NCBI RefSeq assembly: GCF_003363755.1
Contig: NZ_CP031396.1
Coordinates: forward strand, 1,860,001 to 1,924,000
DNA: 64,000 bases
Direction: 5' to 3'
Source of the DNA: Pseudomonas protegens
GTDB lineage: Bacteria; Pseudomonadota; Gammaproteobacteria; Pseudomonadales; Pseudomonadaceae
Position numbers and translations under genes: made by a program. The notes below the pieces were generated by a model. It saw only the letters and a program-made list of their open reading frames with translations. It ran no database searches and was not told where the DNA came from. This document shows positions 45,528 through 54,762 of this stretch, in pieces; position 1 is the first letter of the stretch; each line of letters opens with the position of its first letter.

Positions 45528-46428
45528 GGCGCTTGCCTCGCAGTTCGGAGTACAGGTACGGCACCAGGATGGTCAGTACGGCACCGAGCATCAGCATGGC
45601 GCTGGCCGAGCCGATGCCCATCTGGCCCCGGCTGAAGGTGAAGGAGTACATGAACATCGCCGGCAGGTCGGAGGAGTAGCCCGGGCCGCCCGCGGTCATC
45701 GCCGCCACCAGGTCGAAGCTCTTGATGGCGATGTGGGCGAGGATCATGAAGGCACTGAAGAACACCGGCCGCAGGCTCGGCAGGACGATCCGCAGGTAGA
45801 TGGTCGGCAGGCTCGCGCCGTCGACCTGGGCGGCGCGGATGATCGACTGGTCAACACCGCGCAGACCGGCGAGGAACATCGCCATGACAAAGCCCGAGGC
45901 CTGCCATACAGCGGCGATCACCAGGCAGTAGACCACCCGGTCCTGATCCACCAGCCAGTCCAGGCGAAAGCCTTCCCAGCCCCAGTCACGGAGCATCTTG
46001 TCCAGGCCCAGGCCAGGGTTGAGCAGCCACTTCCAGGCAGTACCGGTGACGATCATCGACAGTGCCATGGGGTACAGGTACACGGTACGGATGAAGCCTT
46101 CCTTGCGGATGCGCTGGTCCAGCAGCACCGCCAGGAACACCCCCAGCACCAGGCTGATGGCAATGAACATGCCGCCGAAGAGCGCGAGGTTCTTGCTCGC
46201 CACCCACCAGCGGTCGTTGTCCATCAAGCGCAGGTATTGCTGCAGGCCGACCCACTTGTAGCTCGGCATGAAGCTGGAATTGGTAAAGGACAGAATGAAC
46301 GTCCAGATGATGTAGCCATAAAACCCCACGAGCACGATCACCATGCTCGGCGCCAGCACCAGCTTGGGTAGCCAGCGCTGCAGTGCGTCCAGGGGTGAGG
46401 CCTTGCTGAAAACCGCCACAGAGCTCAT
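45520..46428 (-). CDS. gtsB: Glucose ABC transporter permease GtsB
   Basis: This 302-residue permease of the MalF type has about six helices and the EAA loop IRAAQVDGASLPTIYLRIVLPSLRPVFFSAFMIL. The ATG at 46428 (MSSVAVFSKASPLDALQRWLPKL) is preferred to a reading from 46479 that adds Arg-rich residues. Preceded by a 122-bp gap after gtsA that holds two stem-loops. Confidence 0.93.
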   Translation of the reverse strand: MSSVAVFSKASPLDALQRWLPKLVLAPSMVIVLVGFYGYIIWTFILSFTNSSFMPSYKWVGLQQYLRLMDNDRWWVASKNLALFGGMFIAISLVLGVFLAVLLDQRIRKEGFIRTVYLYPMALSMIVTGTAWKWLLNPGLGLDKMLRDWGWEGFRLDWLVDQDRVVYCLVIAAVWQASGFVMAMFLAGLRGVDQSIIRAAQVDGASLPTIYLRIVLPSLRPVFFSAFMILAHIAIKSFDLVAAMTAGGPGYSSDLPAMFMYSFTFSRGQMGIGSASAMLMLGAVLTILVPYLYSELRGKRHD

Positions 46429-46470
46429 CGCAAAAACCCAGTTATTGAAGTGAATCCGGGATGCACGCCG

Positions 46471-46539
46471 CCGCTGCATGGGCGTAAGCCCTGCAGGGCG
46501 GCAACACAGTCACAGGTCAGCCGCCGGCGTACCGGCGGC
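46471..46539 (-). other. Double stem-loop between gtsA and gtsB
   Basis: Hairpin 1: a GCCGCC.../...GGCGGC stem around 46471-46502 with inner GCTGCA/TGCAGG pairing. Hairpin 2: GCCGCCGG-CGTA-CCGGCGGC at 46520-46539, perfect. Neither has a T-run. Such structures after binding-protein genes protect the upstream mRNA and raise binding protein over permease. Confidence 0.6.
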
Positions 46540-46550
46540 GGGGTCAAGGA

Positions 46551-47843
46551 TTACTGCGCGGCTTTGACCGCCGAGGCCAGTTGCGCACTGGCCTTGGCCG
46601 GGTCCGCATCCTTGTCGTTCATGAAGTTGGTCACCACATCGAAGATCGCGCCCTGCACCGCCAGGGAAGTGGCCATGTTGTGCGCCATGCTCGGCTGCAG
46701 GCCGCCGGTCTTCTCGTCGGCCAGGAAGTCCTTGGCCGCTGCCTGGGCGCAGGAGTCGAAGCCCTCGGCGCTCATGTCGTTGAGCATGTCGGTGCGCACC
46801 GGGATCGAGCCCTTGTTGATGCTGAAGACCTTCTGGAAGTCCTTGCCCAGGGCCACCTTGGCCAGGTCCTGCTGAGCGGCGATATCACCTTTGCGATCGG
46901 CCTTGAGCTTGAACACCGCCAGGGAGTCGATGTTGTAGGTGAAGGCCTTGTCGGTGCCCGGGAACGGCACGCACTGGTAGTCCTTGCCGGCAACTTTCTT
47001 CGCCGCCGTCCATTCGCTCTTGGCCCAGTCGCCCATCATCTGCATGCCGGCCTTGCCGCCGATCACGTCGGCAGCCGCAATGTTCCAGTCACGCCCGGCA
47101 CGGTTGGGGTCCATGTAGCCGGTGATTTTCTTCAGCTCGGCAAAGGCCTTGGTCATTTCCGGGCCGGAGAGGGTTTTCTGGTCCAGGTCCACCAGGGCTT
47201 TCTTGTAGCCTTCAGGGCCCATGACCGAGAGCACCACGTCTTCAAACACGGTGCTGTCCTGCCACGGCTGGCCGCCATGGGCCAGGGCAATGAAGCCCGC
47301 AGCCTTGAGCTTGTCGCCGGCGGCATAGAACTCTTCGAGGGTGGTCGGGGCCTTGTCGATCCCGGCTTTCTTGAACACTTCAGGGTTGATCCACAGCCAG
47401 TTGACCCGGTGGATATTCACCGGCACTGCTACGTAATCACCTTCGTACTTGACGGTATTGGCCACCTTGGACGAGAGCAGGCCGTCCCAGTTTTCCGCCT
47501 TGGCCACGTCCTTGAGGGTGTCGGTGCTGAGCAGGCCGGTGCTGCCCCACTCCTGGATATCCGGGCCCTTGATCTGGGCTACGCCCGGCGGGTTGCCGGC
47601 CACGGCGCGGCTTTTCAGCACGGTCATCGCAGTGGAACCGCCACCACCGGCCACGGCGCCGTCCTTCCAGGTGAAACCGTCTTTTTCCACTTGGGCCTTG
47701 AGCACATCGACGGCAGCTTTTTCACCACCCGAAGTCCACCAGTGGACGACTTCCACGGAACCTTTGGAATCGGCGGCGAGGGCGCTCAGGGGAAACAGAG
47801 AGGCAAGGGAAATGACAGTGGCGAGGCGAGAAATCGCATTCAT
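46551..47843 (-). CDS. gtsA: Glucose/carbohydrate-binding periplasmic protein GtsA
   Basis: This 430-residue protein has a signal peptide ([12 protein letters not shown], cleavage after ALA near residue 23) and a sugar-binding protein fold ([15 protein letters not shown] at the mature N-terminus, then [20 protein letters not shown]). It captures glucose in the periplasm for GtsBCD. Own promoter with the three-block module at 47898-47952, and an AACAACAAGAA motif right before the AAGG site. Confidence 0.95.
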   Translation of the reverse strand: MNAISRLATVISLASLFPLSALAADSKGSVEVVHWWTSGGEKAAVDVLKAQVEKDGFTWKDGAVAGGGGSTAMTVLKSRAVAGNPPGVAQIKGPDIQEWGSTGLLSTDTLKDVAKAENWDGLLSSKVANTVKYEGDYVAVPVNIHRVNWLWINPEVFKKAGIDKAPTTLEEFYAAGDKLKAAGFIALAHGGQPWQDSTVFEDVVLSVMGPEGYKKALVDLDQKTLSGPEMTKAFAELKKITGYMDPNRAGRDWNIAAADVIGGKAGMQMMGDWAKSEWTAAKKVAGKDYQCVPFPGTDKAFTYNIDSLAVFKLKADRKGDIAAQQDLAKVALGKDFQKVFSINKGSIPVRTDMLNDMSAEGFDSCAQAAAKDFLADEKTGGLQPSMAHNMATSLAVQGAIFDVVTNFMNDKDADPAKASAQLASAVKAAQ

Positions 47844-47854
47844 TTGAAGTACCT

Positions 47855-47865
47855 TTCTTGTTGTT
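47855..47865 (-). promoter_or_regulatory. A-rich Crc/Hfq-type motif before gtsA
   Basis: The coding strand reads AACAACAAGAA, continuous with the ribosome-binding AAAGG, 12-22 bases before the ATG. It fits AAnAAnAAnAA exactly. gts genes are known Crc targets in Pseudomonas, as I recall. Confidence 0.6.
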
Positions 47866-47897
47866 ATGCATGCAAGTCTGGTGCTTGCGCTGCATAC

Positions 47898-47952
47898 GAG
47901 TCTAAACAGCCTAGTCGAACGTTCGGGTAACGAAGCGACGGGGAAATGTCAC
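47898..47952 (-). promoter_or_regulatory. Three-block promoter module of gtsA
   Basis: Blocks on the plus strand: GAGTCTAA (47898), GGTAACGAAG (47926), AATGTCAC (47945). The same three blocks at the same 28 and 19 base offsets stand before the isomerase gene at 49252-49306. On the coding strand TAGACT fits a -10 element, with no -35 consensus, which suggests an activator such as GltR. ATGTC-AC-GACAT forms a dyad at 47946-47957. Confidence 0.65.
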
Positions 47953-47959
47953 GACATGG

Positions 47960-49219
47960 TTACACAAGGCCCGGAACAGACGCTTGGGCCAAAGCCGAGG
48001 CCATGCTCGGCGCCAGGGGCAGACGCGGAATCAGCACGGCTTGCCAGGCGTGATAGAGGTCCGGCTTGCCGCCCCAGATCTCGGCGGCCGGGCGGTTGTC
48101 GCGGCCCAGTTCGTGATGCCAGCTGCCCTGCTGATGATCGATGAAATGGGCTTCGCAGAACTCCCAGAAACGCCGGTACCAGGCCTCGTACTGCTCCTGG
48201 CCGGTGCGCCTGAGCAAAGCGCTGGCGGCGGCGCTGGCCTCGGCATGGGTCCAGTGCAGGCGTTGGTGCACCACCGGCCGGTTGTCCCAATCCAGGGTGT
48301 AGACAATGCCCGGGGCACCGTCCACGTCCCAGCCGTGGCGGCAGTTGCTCGCGAACAGGTGCTGCGCATCCAGCGCCAGCCAGCCCGGGGTCAGCATCCC
48401 GGCCAGGCCGCGCGACGCCTCCAGGTGCAACAGCAGGCGCGCCCATTCGAAACCGTGGCCCGGCGTGGTGCCGAAGGGGCGGAAACCGTCGGCGGGAAAG
48501 GCCCGGTTATAGTCGCGCAGGGGTTGCCAGTCAGCGTCGAAATGCTCGATCACCATGAAGTCGTTGGCGGCGGCGTGCTGATGGATCACCCGCTCGACGA
48601 TGCGCAGGGCGCGGTTGAGCCAGCGCGGGTCCTGGGTGACATCGGCCAGGGCCAGGAAAGCCTCGGTGGCGTGCATGTTGCTGTTGGCGCCGCGATAGGC
48701 TTCCGGCTTGCGCCAGTCGCGATTGAAGGACTCGAGCATGGCGCCCTCCTCCTCGCTCCAGAAATGCCCGTCAATGATCCGGATCGCCTCCTCAAGCAGG
48801 GCCTGGGCACCCGGCCGCTGCGCCACCACCGCAGAGCTGGCGGCCAGGGCGACAAAGGCATGCAGGTAGGCGGCCTTGGTGCTGTTGCCATCGGCCTGAC
48901 CGGCCACGGCGAACCAGCCGCCGTGCTCGGCATCGCGCAACGGCCCCATGAGCGCGGCGATGCCGTGGTCCACCAGCCCGGCATAACCCGGCAGACCCTG
49001 GATGTGCGCCATGGCGAAGCTGTGGGTCATGCGCGCGGTGTTCATGGTTTCGGCCTGGGCACCGGCGGGCAGGCAGCCCCGGGCATCGAGGTTGCCGAAG
49101 CCTTCGGCGAGTCGTGAAGCCTTGGCGAAATCAAGCAGGCGCAGGCCTTCGGCGGCGAGCCAGGAATGGTGAGCGGGCGCGTTCAGCCAACTGCGCAGCG
49201 GCAGGGGGAGAGAGTCCAT
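47960..49219 (-). CDS. AGE-family sugar isomerase, probable D-mannose isomerase
   Basis: This 419-residue (alpha/alpha)6-barrel protein of the N-acylglucosamine 2-epimerase family has RMTHSFAMAHIQG, GANSNMHATEAFLALADVT, TTPGHGFEWARLLLHLE and WGGKPDLYHAWQAVL, which match the D-mannose isomerase/YihS group: catalytic His residues in the HAT and PGH segments. It would convert mannose and fructose (and possibly lyxose), so carbon can enter the glucose route. It lies between gltS and gtsA and shares their promoter architecture with gtsA. Confidence 0.85.
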   Translation of the reverse strand: MDSLPLPLRSWLNAPAHHSWLAAEGLRLLDFAKASRLAEGFGNLDARGCLPAGAQAETMNTARMTHSFAMAHIQGLPGYAGLVDHGIAALMGPLRDAEHGGWFAVAGQADGNSTKAAYLHAFVALAASSAVVAQRPGAQALLEEAIRIIDGHFWSEEEGAMLESFNRDWRKPEAYRGANSNMHATEAFLALADVTQDPRWLNRALRIVERVIHQHAAANDFMVIEHFDADWQPLRDYNRAFPADGFRPFGTTPGHGFEWARLLLHLEASRGLAGMLTPGWLALDAQHLFASNCRHGWDVDGAPGIVYTLDWDNRPVVHQRLHWTHAEASAAASALLRRTGQEQYEAWYRRFWEFCEAHFIDHQQGSWHHELGRDNRPAAEIWGGKPDLYHAWQAVLIPRLPLAPSMASALAQASVPGLV

Positions 49220-49229
49220 GAGTGGCCTG

Positions 49230-49237
49230 TTGTTGTT
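49230..49237 (-). promoter_or_regulatory. A-rich Crc/Hfq-type motif before the isomerase gene
   Basis: The coding strand reads AACAACAA inside AAAAACAACAACAGG, 11-18 bases before the ATG. It fits AAnAAnAA. Pattern-based prediction. Confidence 0.5.
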
Positions 49238-49251
49238 TTTATCGAAGGCTT

Positions 49252-49320
49252 GAGTCTAATCAAGCCGTTCGCAACCGCAGGTAACGAAGGGCCAGCACAA
49301 TGTCACCAAACCGTGACATT
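49252..49320 (-). promoter_or_regulatory. Three-block promoter module and dyad of the isomerase gene
   Basis: GAGTCTAA (49252), GGTAACGAAG (49280) and AATGTCAC (49299), the same blocks and spacing as before gtsA. Here the third block is half of a perfect palindrome AATGTCAC-caaacc-GTGACATT (49299-49320). Confidence 0.68.
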
Positions 49321-49393
49321 GCACTCCACCGCAGAAGCTGGCTTGTAGTGGTCCAGGAGCCCTGTATTAACGTTGAAGGCGCCTTCACCGAGC

Positions 49394-49435
49394 AGCCAGC
49401 GCTTTCACCAGCCAGCGCTTTCACCAGCCAGTGTG
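49394..49435. repeat. 16-bp tandem repeat near the gltS 3' end
   Basis: Unit AGCCAGCGCTTTCACC at 49394-49409 and exactly again at 49410-49425, then a partial third copy AGCCAGTG. Non-coding, about 30 bp after the gltS stop. Confidence 0.8.
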
Positions 49436-49461
49436 TGCCAGCCGCGGTGTACACGCCGGCA

Positions 49462-50931
49462 TCAGTCGAAGGTCCGGGGCAGATACAGGGTCACCCGCAG
49501 GCCGCCTTCGCGCAGGTTCTGCAGGCTGACTTCGCCGCCATGGCTGTGGGCAATGTTGCGGGCAATCCCCAGGCCCAGGCCGTAGCCCTGCTGCTGGCCG
49601 GCCAGACGGAAATGCGGCTCGAACACCTGCTCCAGGCGCTGCTCCGGTACGCCCGGGCCTTCGTCGTCGACATGCAGGACAAAACCGCTGTCGTCGTCTT
49701 CGATGTGCAGATGGGCGTTCTGGCCGTACTTCAGGGCGTTGTCGATCAGGTTGCCCATGCAGCGCTTGAGCGCCAGGGGCTTGCCCGGGTAGCTGGCCAG
49801 CGCCCGACCCTGCTGGGTCACGCGGCCATTGCCGTTGGGTGCCAGGTAAGGCTCCACCAGGCAGTCGAGCACCTGGTTGAGGTCCACCGGCTCGATGTTC
49901 TCGTGGATGTCGGTGTCCTTGACGCATTGCAACGCACCTTTGACCAGCAGTTCCAGCTCGTCCAGGTCGCGGCCGAACTTGGCTTGCAGTTGTTCGTCCT
50001 CCAGCAGTTCGACTCGCAGGCGCAGGCGGGTGATAGGGGTGCGCAGGTCATGGGAGATGGCACTGAACAGCTGGCTGCGCTCGGTCAGGTAGCGGCTGAT
50101 GCGTTCGCGCATGCTGTTGAAGGCCCGCCCCACTTCCACCACTTCACTGCCGCCGCCCTGCGCCACCGGCTCGACATCGGCGCCCAGGGACATGTCCCGC
50201 GCCGCCCGGGCCAGACGCTTGAGGGGCCGGCTCTGCCAATGCACCAGCAGGCCAATGAACAGCAGCAGAAAACCGCTGGTGAGCAGGATGAACCACACCT
50301 GCTGCGCCGGCAGCCCCTGTTCTTCGAGGCTGGTATAGGGCTCGGGCAGCAGCGAGGCAATGTACAGCCATTCTCCCGGGGCCATCTGGATCTGGGTTAC
50401 CAGCACTGGTGGGTTCACCGGCTCCAGGGTCAAGGCGTAATGGGCCCAGGAGCGGGGCAACTCGTCGAGCTTGAGGCCGCCATTGAAAATCCGCAGATCA
50501 TCGGGGCTGACAAAGGTCACGGATAGATCCGCGTCGTTGCCCAGGGACTGGCGCAGCACTTGCTCCACCGCCTGCAATACCGCCTCTTTGCGCGGTGTAG
50601 CGGGCAGCACCTGCATGCCCAGGGGCTTGTCATTGAGGGTCACGACAAAACGGGTACCGCCCATGCTGCGCAACTGGTCGAGCACCAGGGGGCGATAAGC
50701 CACCGGCAGCGAACGCAGGTAACTGACGCTGGCGGTCATCGAGTGAGCCAGGCTACGGGCGCTGGTCACCAGGCCTTCGAGCTGGGTAGCGCGCAACTGC
50801 GAAACCCAGATCACGCTGGACAGGGCCTGGGCGAACAACACCGCCAGCAAGGTCAGCAGCAGCATGCGCCCCAGCAGCGAGCGAGGCATCGGCACCCGCC
50901 GCAATACTCTGCGCAGTACCTCAGTGACCAT
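49462..50931 (-). CDS. gltS: Sensor histidine kinase GltS (GtrS) of glucose uptake
   Basis: This kinase of about 489 residues has a first helix (about 20-45), a periplasmic sensor (to about 255), a second helix, a HAMP domain (RPLKRLARAARDMSLGADVEPV), HisKA with FSAISHDLRTPITRLRLRVELL, and an HATPase (NLIDNALKYGQNA, DEGPGVPEQ, GYGLGLGIARNI). In P. aeruginosa the GtrS sensor responds to 2-ketogluconate and 6-phosphogluconate and signals to GltR. ATG 50931 overlaps the gltR stop by 11 bp. Confidence 0.93.
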   Translation of the reverse strand: MVTEVLRRVLRRVPMPRSLLGRMLLLTLLAVLFAQALSSVIWVSQLRATQLEGLVTSARSLAHSMTASVSYLRSLPVAYRPLVLDQLRSMGGTRFVVTLNDKPLGMQVLPATPRKEAVLQAVEQVLRQSLGNDADLSVTFVSPDDLRIFNGGLKLDELPRSWAHYALTLEPVNPPVLVTQIQMAPGEWLYIASLLPEPYTSLEEQGLPAQQVWFILLTSGFLLLFIGLLVHWQSRPLKRLARAARDMSLGADVEPVAQGGGSEVVEVGRAFNSMRERISRYLTERSQLFSAISHDLRTPITRLRLRVELLEDEQLQAKFGRDLDELELLVKGALQCVKDTDIHENIEPVDLNQVLDCLVEPYLAPNGNGRVTQQGRALASYPGKPLALKRCMGNLIDNALKYGQNAHLHIEDDDSGFVLHVDDEGPGVPEQRLEQVFEPHFRLAGQQQGYGLGLGIARNIAHSHGGEVSLQNLREGGLRVTLYLPRTFD

Positions 50932-51652
50932 TGCCGGCAACCACATTGGCTGCCAATTGATACCCGCTGCCACGCACGGTACGGATCAGCCGCGGTGGCT
51001 TTTCCGTGTCCCGCAGACGCTGGCGCAGGCGGCTGACGGCCATGTCGACGATGCGGTCCAGGGGCATCAGGTCACGCCCGCGAGTGGCATTGCCGATGGT
51101 GTCACGGTCGAGGATTTCCTGGGGGTGGTCGAGGAACAGCTTGAGCAGGGCAAAGTCGGCGCCGGAGAGGATCACCTCCTCGCCGTCGTTATGAAACAAG
51201 CGGTGACTGATCACATCCAGGCGCCACTCGTCGAAGCACAGCACGTCACCTGCGACCCGCTCCTGAGCGAACTGCACCCGGCGCAACAGCGCCTTGATCC
51301 GCGCCTGCAACTCCCGGGGGCTGAAGGGCTTGCCCAGGTAGTCGTCGGCCCCCAGCTCCAGACCGATCACCCGGTCGGCCTCGTCGGAGCTGGCGGTGAG
51401 CATGATGATCGGCACCTGACTGCACCGTGGGTGCTGGCGAATCCAGCGGCACAGGCTGAAGCCGTCTTCGTCGGGCAGCATCACGTCGAGGATCACCAGG
51501 TCGCTGGGTGCCTCGCTCAGGGCCTGACGAAAGCCGGCGCCATCGGCGGTCGTGCGCACCTGGAAGCCGCAGCGGCTGAGGTAGGTTTCCAGCAGCTCGC
51601 GAATTTCCTGATCGTCGTCAACCAACAAAATCGACTTACTGACTGAACTCAC
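50921..51652 (-). CDS. gltR: Response regulator GltR
   Basis: This 243-residue OmpR/PhoB-type regulator has a receiver domain (ILLVDDDQEIRELLETYL, phospho-Asp in LVILDVMLPDEDG, Lys in DYLGKPFSPREL) and a winged-helix DNA-binding domain (DFALLKLFLDHPQEILDRD, VDMAVSRLRQRLRD, RTVRGSGYQLA). It controls glucose uptake genes, so the repeated promoter module before gtsA and the isomerase gene is a candidate target. Overlaps gltS. Confidence 0.93.
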   Translation of the reverse strand: MSSVSKSILLVDDDQEIRELLETYLSRCGFQVRTTADGAGFRQALSEAPSDLVILDVMLPDEDGFSLCRWIRQHPRCSQVPIIMLTASSDEADRVIGLELGADDYLGKPFSPRELQARIKALLRRVQFAQERVAGDVLCFDEWRLDVISHRLFHNDGEEVILSGADFALLKLFLDHPQEILDRDTIGNATRGRDLMPLDRIVDMAVSRLRQRLRDTEKPPRLIRTVRGSGYQLAANVVAGNGH

Positions 51653-51718
51653 CGGGGCCGTCCTTATTGTTAGGCAGGGAGCGCGATTATGCCTGATGCC
51701 GGGAGGCGTGTTACCGCC

Positions 51719-51744
51719 TCTTCGCCGGTAAGCCGGCTCCTACG
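51719..51744. repeat. Single REP element between glk and gltR
   Basis: TCTTCGCCGGTAAGCCGGCTCCTACG, with core GCCGGTAAGCCGGCTCCTAC, matches the Pseudomonas REP core. It lies in the 107-bp gap between glk and gltR. Confidence 0.7.
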
Positions 51745-51759
51745 CCGTGCGGCTCAAGG

Positions 51760-52716
51760 TCAACCCTGGGCCTGCTCCAGCGCTACGCCGGCACCGGTCA
51801 GCCCGGAATAGGGCGCCGTCACCAACCACACCGGAATGCCCTTGAAGTAGTCGCTCATGCAGCCCTTGTCGGCAAAACTCCTGGCAAAGCCGCTGTGGAT
51901 GAAGAAGTCGGCGAAACGGGGAATCACCCCGCCGACGATATACACGCCGCCCCGCGCGCCCGTGGTCAGCACGTTGTTGCCCGCCACTCGCCCCAGCCAG
52001 CAGCTGAACTGCTCCAGCACTTCCCGGGCAATCGGGTCGCCGGCCAGCCCGGCAGCGGTGATGGCTTCCGGGGTATCGAGGCGCGGCTCATGGCCGTCCA
52101 CCGCACAGATCGCCCGGTACACCCGCGGCAATCCACTGCCGCTCAAAGCAGTCTCGGCGCTGACATGGCCAATTTCATCGTGGATGTGTTGCCACAGCTG
52201 GGTTTCCCGCGGGCTGCTCAAGGGCAGGTCGACATGCCCCCCCTCCCCCGGCAAGGCCATGTAGCGGCCGTCGCCGAAATTCAACAGGGTACCGACGCCG
52301 AGACCAGTGCCCGGACCGATCACCACCGCCGGACGCAAGGGCTCGGCAACGCCTTCGCAGACCACGCGAAACTCATCGGGCTGCAAGCGGGTCATGCCCA
52401 GGGCCATGGCCGAGAAGTCGTTGACCAGCAGCAACTGCTCCACCTGCAAGGCCTGGCAGAACGCCTGGCGGCTCAGGCGCCAGTGGTTGTTGGTAAAACG
52501 GAACTCGTCGCCGCTGACCGGACCGGCCACCGACAGGCATACCGAACCGATGGCACCCAGGGCCAGGCCCTGGTCTTGCAGGTACGCCTTGATGGCGTCT
52601 TCCGGGCAGCGATAGTCCGCCGTTGCATGGACCTGGATCGCGTCCAGTTGTTGGTCTTTCCACAACGCGAAGCGCGCGTTGGTGCCACCGATGTCACCGA
52701 CCAGGGCCAGTTTCAA
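51760..52716 (-). CDS. glk: Glucokinase (TTG start)
   Basis: This 318-residue glucokinase of the bacterial Glk family phosphorylates glucose taken up by Gts. It starts [18 protein letters not shown] (phosphate-binding loop), and has [21 protein letters not shown] and GEGGHVDLP. The start TTG (52716) overlaps the edd stop as TTGA, with GGAGA about 8 bases upstream. Coupled to edd. Confidence 0.96.
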   Translation of the reverse strand: MKLALVGDIGGTNARFALWKDQQLDAIQVHATADYRCPEDAIKAYLQDQGLALGAIGSVCLSVAGPVSGDEFRFTNNHWRLSRQAFCQALQVEQLLLVNDFSAMALGMTRLQPDEFRVVCEGVAEPLRPAVVIGPGTGLGVGTLLNFGDGRYMALPGEGGHVDLPLSSPRETQLWQHIHDEIGHVSAETALSGSGLPRVYRAICAVDGHEPRLDTPEAITAAGLAGDPIAREVLEQFSCWLGRVAGNNVLTTGARGGVYIVGGVIPRFADFFIHSGFARSFADKGCMSDYFKGIPVWLVTAPYSGLTGAGVALEQAQG

Positions 52717-54539
52717 TTAAGCGTCTCCAGAGCAGAGGTAAAGGCGCTGGCGCCCTGCTCTGCCGAGCTGAAGGCCATGCGCATGAAAGCGAAGAGTTCA
52801 CGACCGGTGCCGACGTTGTTGCCCAACAGGCCCTTGGCCGGTTCCCGGGCGGCGAATTCGGCGGCGTCGACCTTGAGTTCCAAGGTGCCCTTGACCCCGT
52901 CAACGCGAATGATGTCACCGTCCAGCACCCGAGCCAGCGCACCGCCGACCTGGGCTTCGGGGCTGACATGAATCGCCGCCGGAATCTTGCCCGAGGCACC
53001 GGACATACGTCCATCGGTCACCAGCGCCACCTTGAAGCCACGGTCCTGCAGCACCCCGAGGAACGGGGTCATCTTGTGCAGCTCGGGCATGCCGTTGGAG
53101 CGCGGGCCCTGGAAGCGCATCACCGCGACGAAATCTTTTTCCAGCAGGCCGGCCTTGAAGGCGTCGGCCAGGTCCTGCTGGTCCTGGAACACCACCGCCG
53201 GGGCTTCGACGACCTGATGCTCGGGGGCCACGGCGGACACTTTCATCACCCCGCGGCCGAGATTGCCTTCCATGACCCGCAAGCCGCCTTCCGGGGAGAA
53301 GGCCCGGGCCACCGGCCGCAGGATGTTTTCATCGAGGCTTTCGATCGGGCCTTCGCGCCATACCAGCTTGCCGTTATCGAGGAACGGCTCCTGGGTGTAG
53401 CGGCTCAGGCCGCGGCCGGCCACGGTATTGACGTCCTCGTGAAGCAGGCCGGCTTCCAGCAGTTCACGGATCAGGAACGACATGCCGCCCGCTGCCTGGA
53501 AGTGGTTGATGTCGGCCTTGCCGTTGGGATAGACGTGAGACAGGGTCGGCACCACCTCGGACAGATCGGCCATGTCCTGCCAGGTCAACTGGATGCCTGC
53601 CGCCTGGGCAATGGCCGGCATGTGCAGGGTGTGGTTGGTGGAACCGCCGGTGGCGTGCAGAGCGACGATGGAGTTGACCAGGCAACGCTCGTCGACGATT
53701 TCGCCAATGGGCGTGAAGCTGCCGCTCTGCTTGGTCAGGCGCGTGACCTGCTGCGCCGCCTCATGGGTCAGGGCGTCGCGCAGCGGCGTGTTGGGGTTGA
53801 CGAACGAGGCGCCCGGCAGGTGCAGGCCCATGACTTCCATCAGCAACTGGTTGGTGTTGGCGGTGCCGTAGAAGGTGCAGGTGCCCGGGCTGTGGTAGGA
53901 CTTCATTTCCGACTCCAGCAGCTCCTCGCGGCTGGCCTTGCCTTCAGCGTAACGCTGGCGCACATCGGCCTTCTGCTTGTTGGAAATCCCCGACACCATC
54001 GGCCCGCCCGGGACGAAGACCATCGGCAGATGACCGAAGCGCAGGGCGCCCATCATCAGGCCCGGGACGATCTTGTCGCAGATCCCCAGCATCAGCGCCG
54101 CGTCGAACATGTTGTGCGACAGGGCCACGGCCGTGGACAGCGCAATCACCTCGCGGCTCGGCAGGCTCAACTCCATGCCGGCCTCGCCCTGGGTCACGCC
54201 ATCGCACATGGCCGGGGTGCCGCCAGCGAACTGGCCCACCGAACCGATCTCGCGCAGGGCTTTCTTGATCTGCTCGGGAAAACGCTCGTAAGGCTGGTGA
54301 GCCGACAACATGTCGTTATATGACGAAACAATTGCCACGTTGGCCGCATTCATCATCCGCAGGCTGTGTTTGTCGTCGGCGCCACAACCGGCCACGCCGT
54401 GGGCGAAGTTCGCACACTGCAGCTTGCCGCGCTGCGGACCATCGCTGGCGGCACCGCGAATCAACGCCAGATAGGCCTGGCGAGTGGCGCGACTGCGAGC
54501 GATAAGCCGTTCGGTGACCTCAAGAACGCGGGGATGCAT
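52713..54539 (-). CDS. edd: 6-phosphogluconate dehydratase
   Basis: This 608-residue Fe-S dehydratase converts 6-phosphogluconate to KDPG. Signatures of the IlvD/Edd family: [45 protein letters not shown], the cluster Cys in [11 protein letters not shown] and [10 protein letters not shown], and [23 protein letters not shown]. First gene of edd-glk-gltR-gltS, divergent from gap with HexR sites between. Confidence 0.97.
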   Translation of the reverse strand: MHPRVLEVTERLIARSRATRQAYLALIRGAASDGPQRGKLQCANFAHGVAGCGADDKHSLRMMNAANVAIVSSYNDMLSAHQPYERFPEQIKKALREIGSVGQFAGGTPAMCDGVTQGEAGMELSLPSREVIALSTAVALSHNMFDAALMLGICDKIVPGLMMGALRFGHLPMVFVPGGPMVSGISNKQKADVRQRYAEGKASREELLESEMKSYHSPGTCTFYGTANTNQLLMEVMGLHLPGASFVNPNTPLRDALTHEAAQQVTRLTKQSGSFTPIGEIVDERCLVNSIVALHATGGSTNHTLHMPAIAQAAGIQLTWQDMADLSEVVPTLSHVYPNGKADINHFQAAGGMSFLIRELLEAGLLHEDVNTVAGRGLSRYTQEPFLDNGKLVWREGPIESLDENILRPVARAFSPEGGLRVMEGNLGRGVMKVSAVAPEHQVVEAPAVVFQDQQDLADAFKAGLLEKDFVAVMRFQGPRSNGMPELHKMTPFLGVLQDRGFKVALVTDGRMSGASGKIPAAIHVSPEAQVGGALARVLDGDIIRVDGVKGTLELKVDAAEFAAREPAKGLLGNNVGTGRELFAFMRMAFSSAEQGASAFTSALETLN

Positions 54540-54660
54540 ATGTAGAACTCCAGGCTAACGGATGTGGCGACCTGTTTGTCTATGCTGATCAGAAGCCCCG
54601 CCACCGAGGGACAGTGGAGGACATTTCTGACCATTTGGACCAGTTGATTCAGGTCACTCG

Positions 54661-54675
54661 TTGTAGATAAGACAA
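54661..54675. promoter_or_regulatory. HexR operator (edd side)
   Basis: TTGT-AGATAAG-ACAA, an exact TTGT-N7-ACAA match. 122 bp before the edd ATG and about 88 bp before gap. Confidence 0.82.
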
Positions 54676-54722
54676 AATATTGCCACTAAAAAGGCTTGTT
54701 TTCTATTTCTATGCGAATAATC

Positions 54723-54737
54723 TTGTAATTCCAACAA
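54723..54737. promoter_or_regulatory. HexR operator (gap side)
   Basis: TTGT-AATTCCA-ACAA, an exact TTGT-N7-ACAA match, 26 bp before the gap ATG. The edge AACAACAA also fits a Crc/Hfq motif. Confidence 0.82.
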
Positions 54738-54762
54738 CAAATTTAACGACAGGCGTTTGCAC

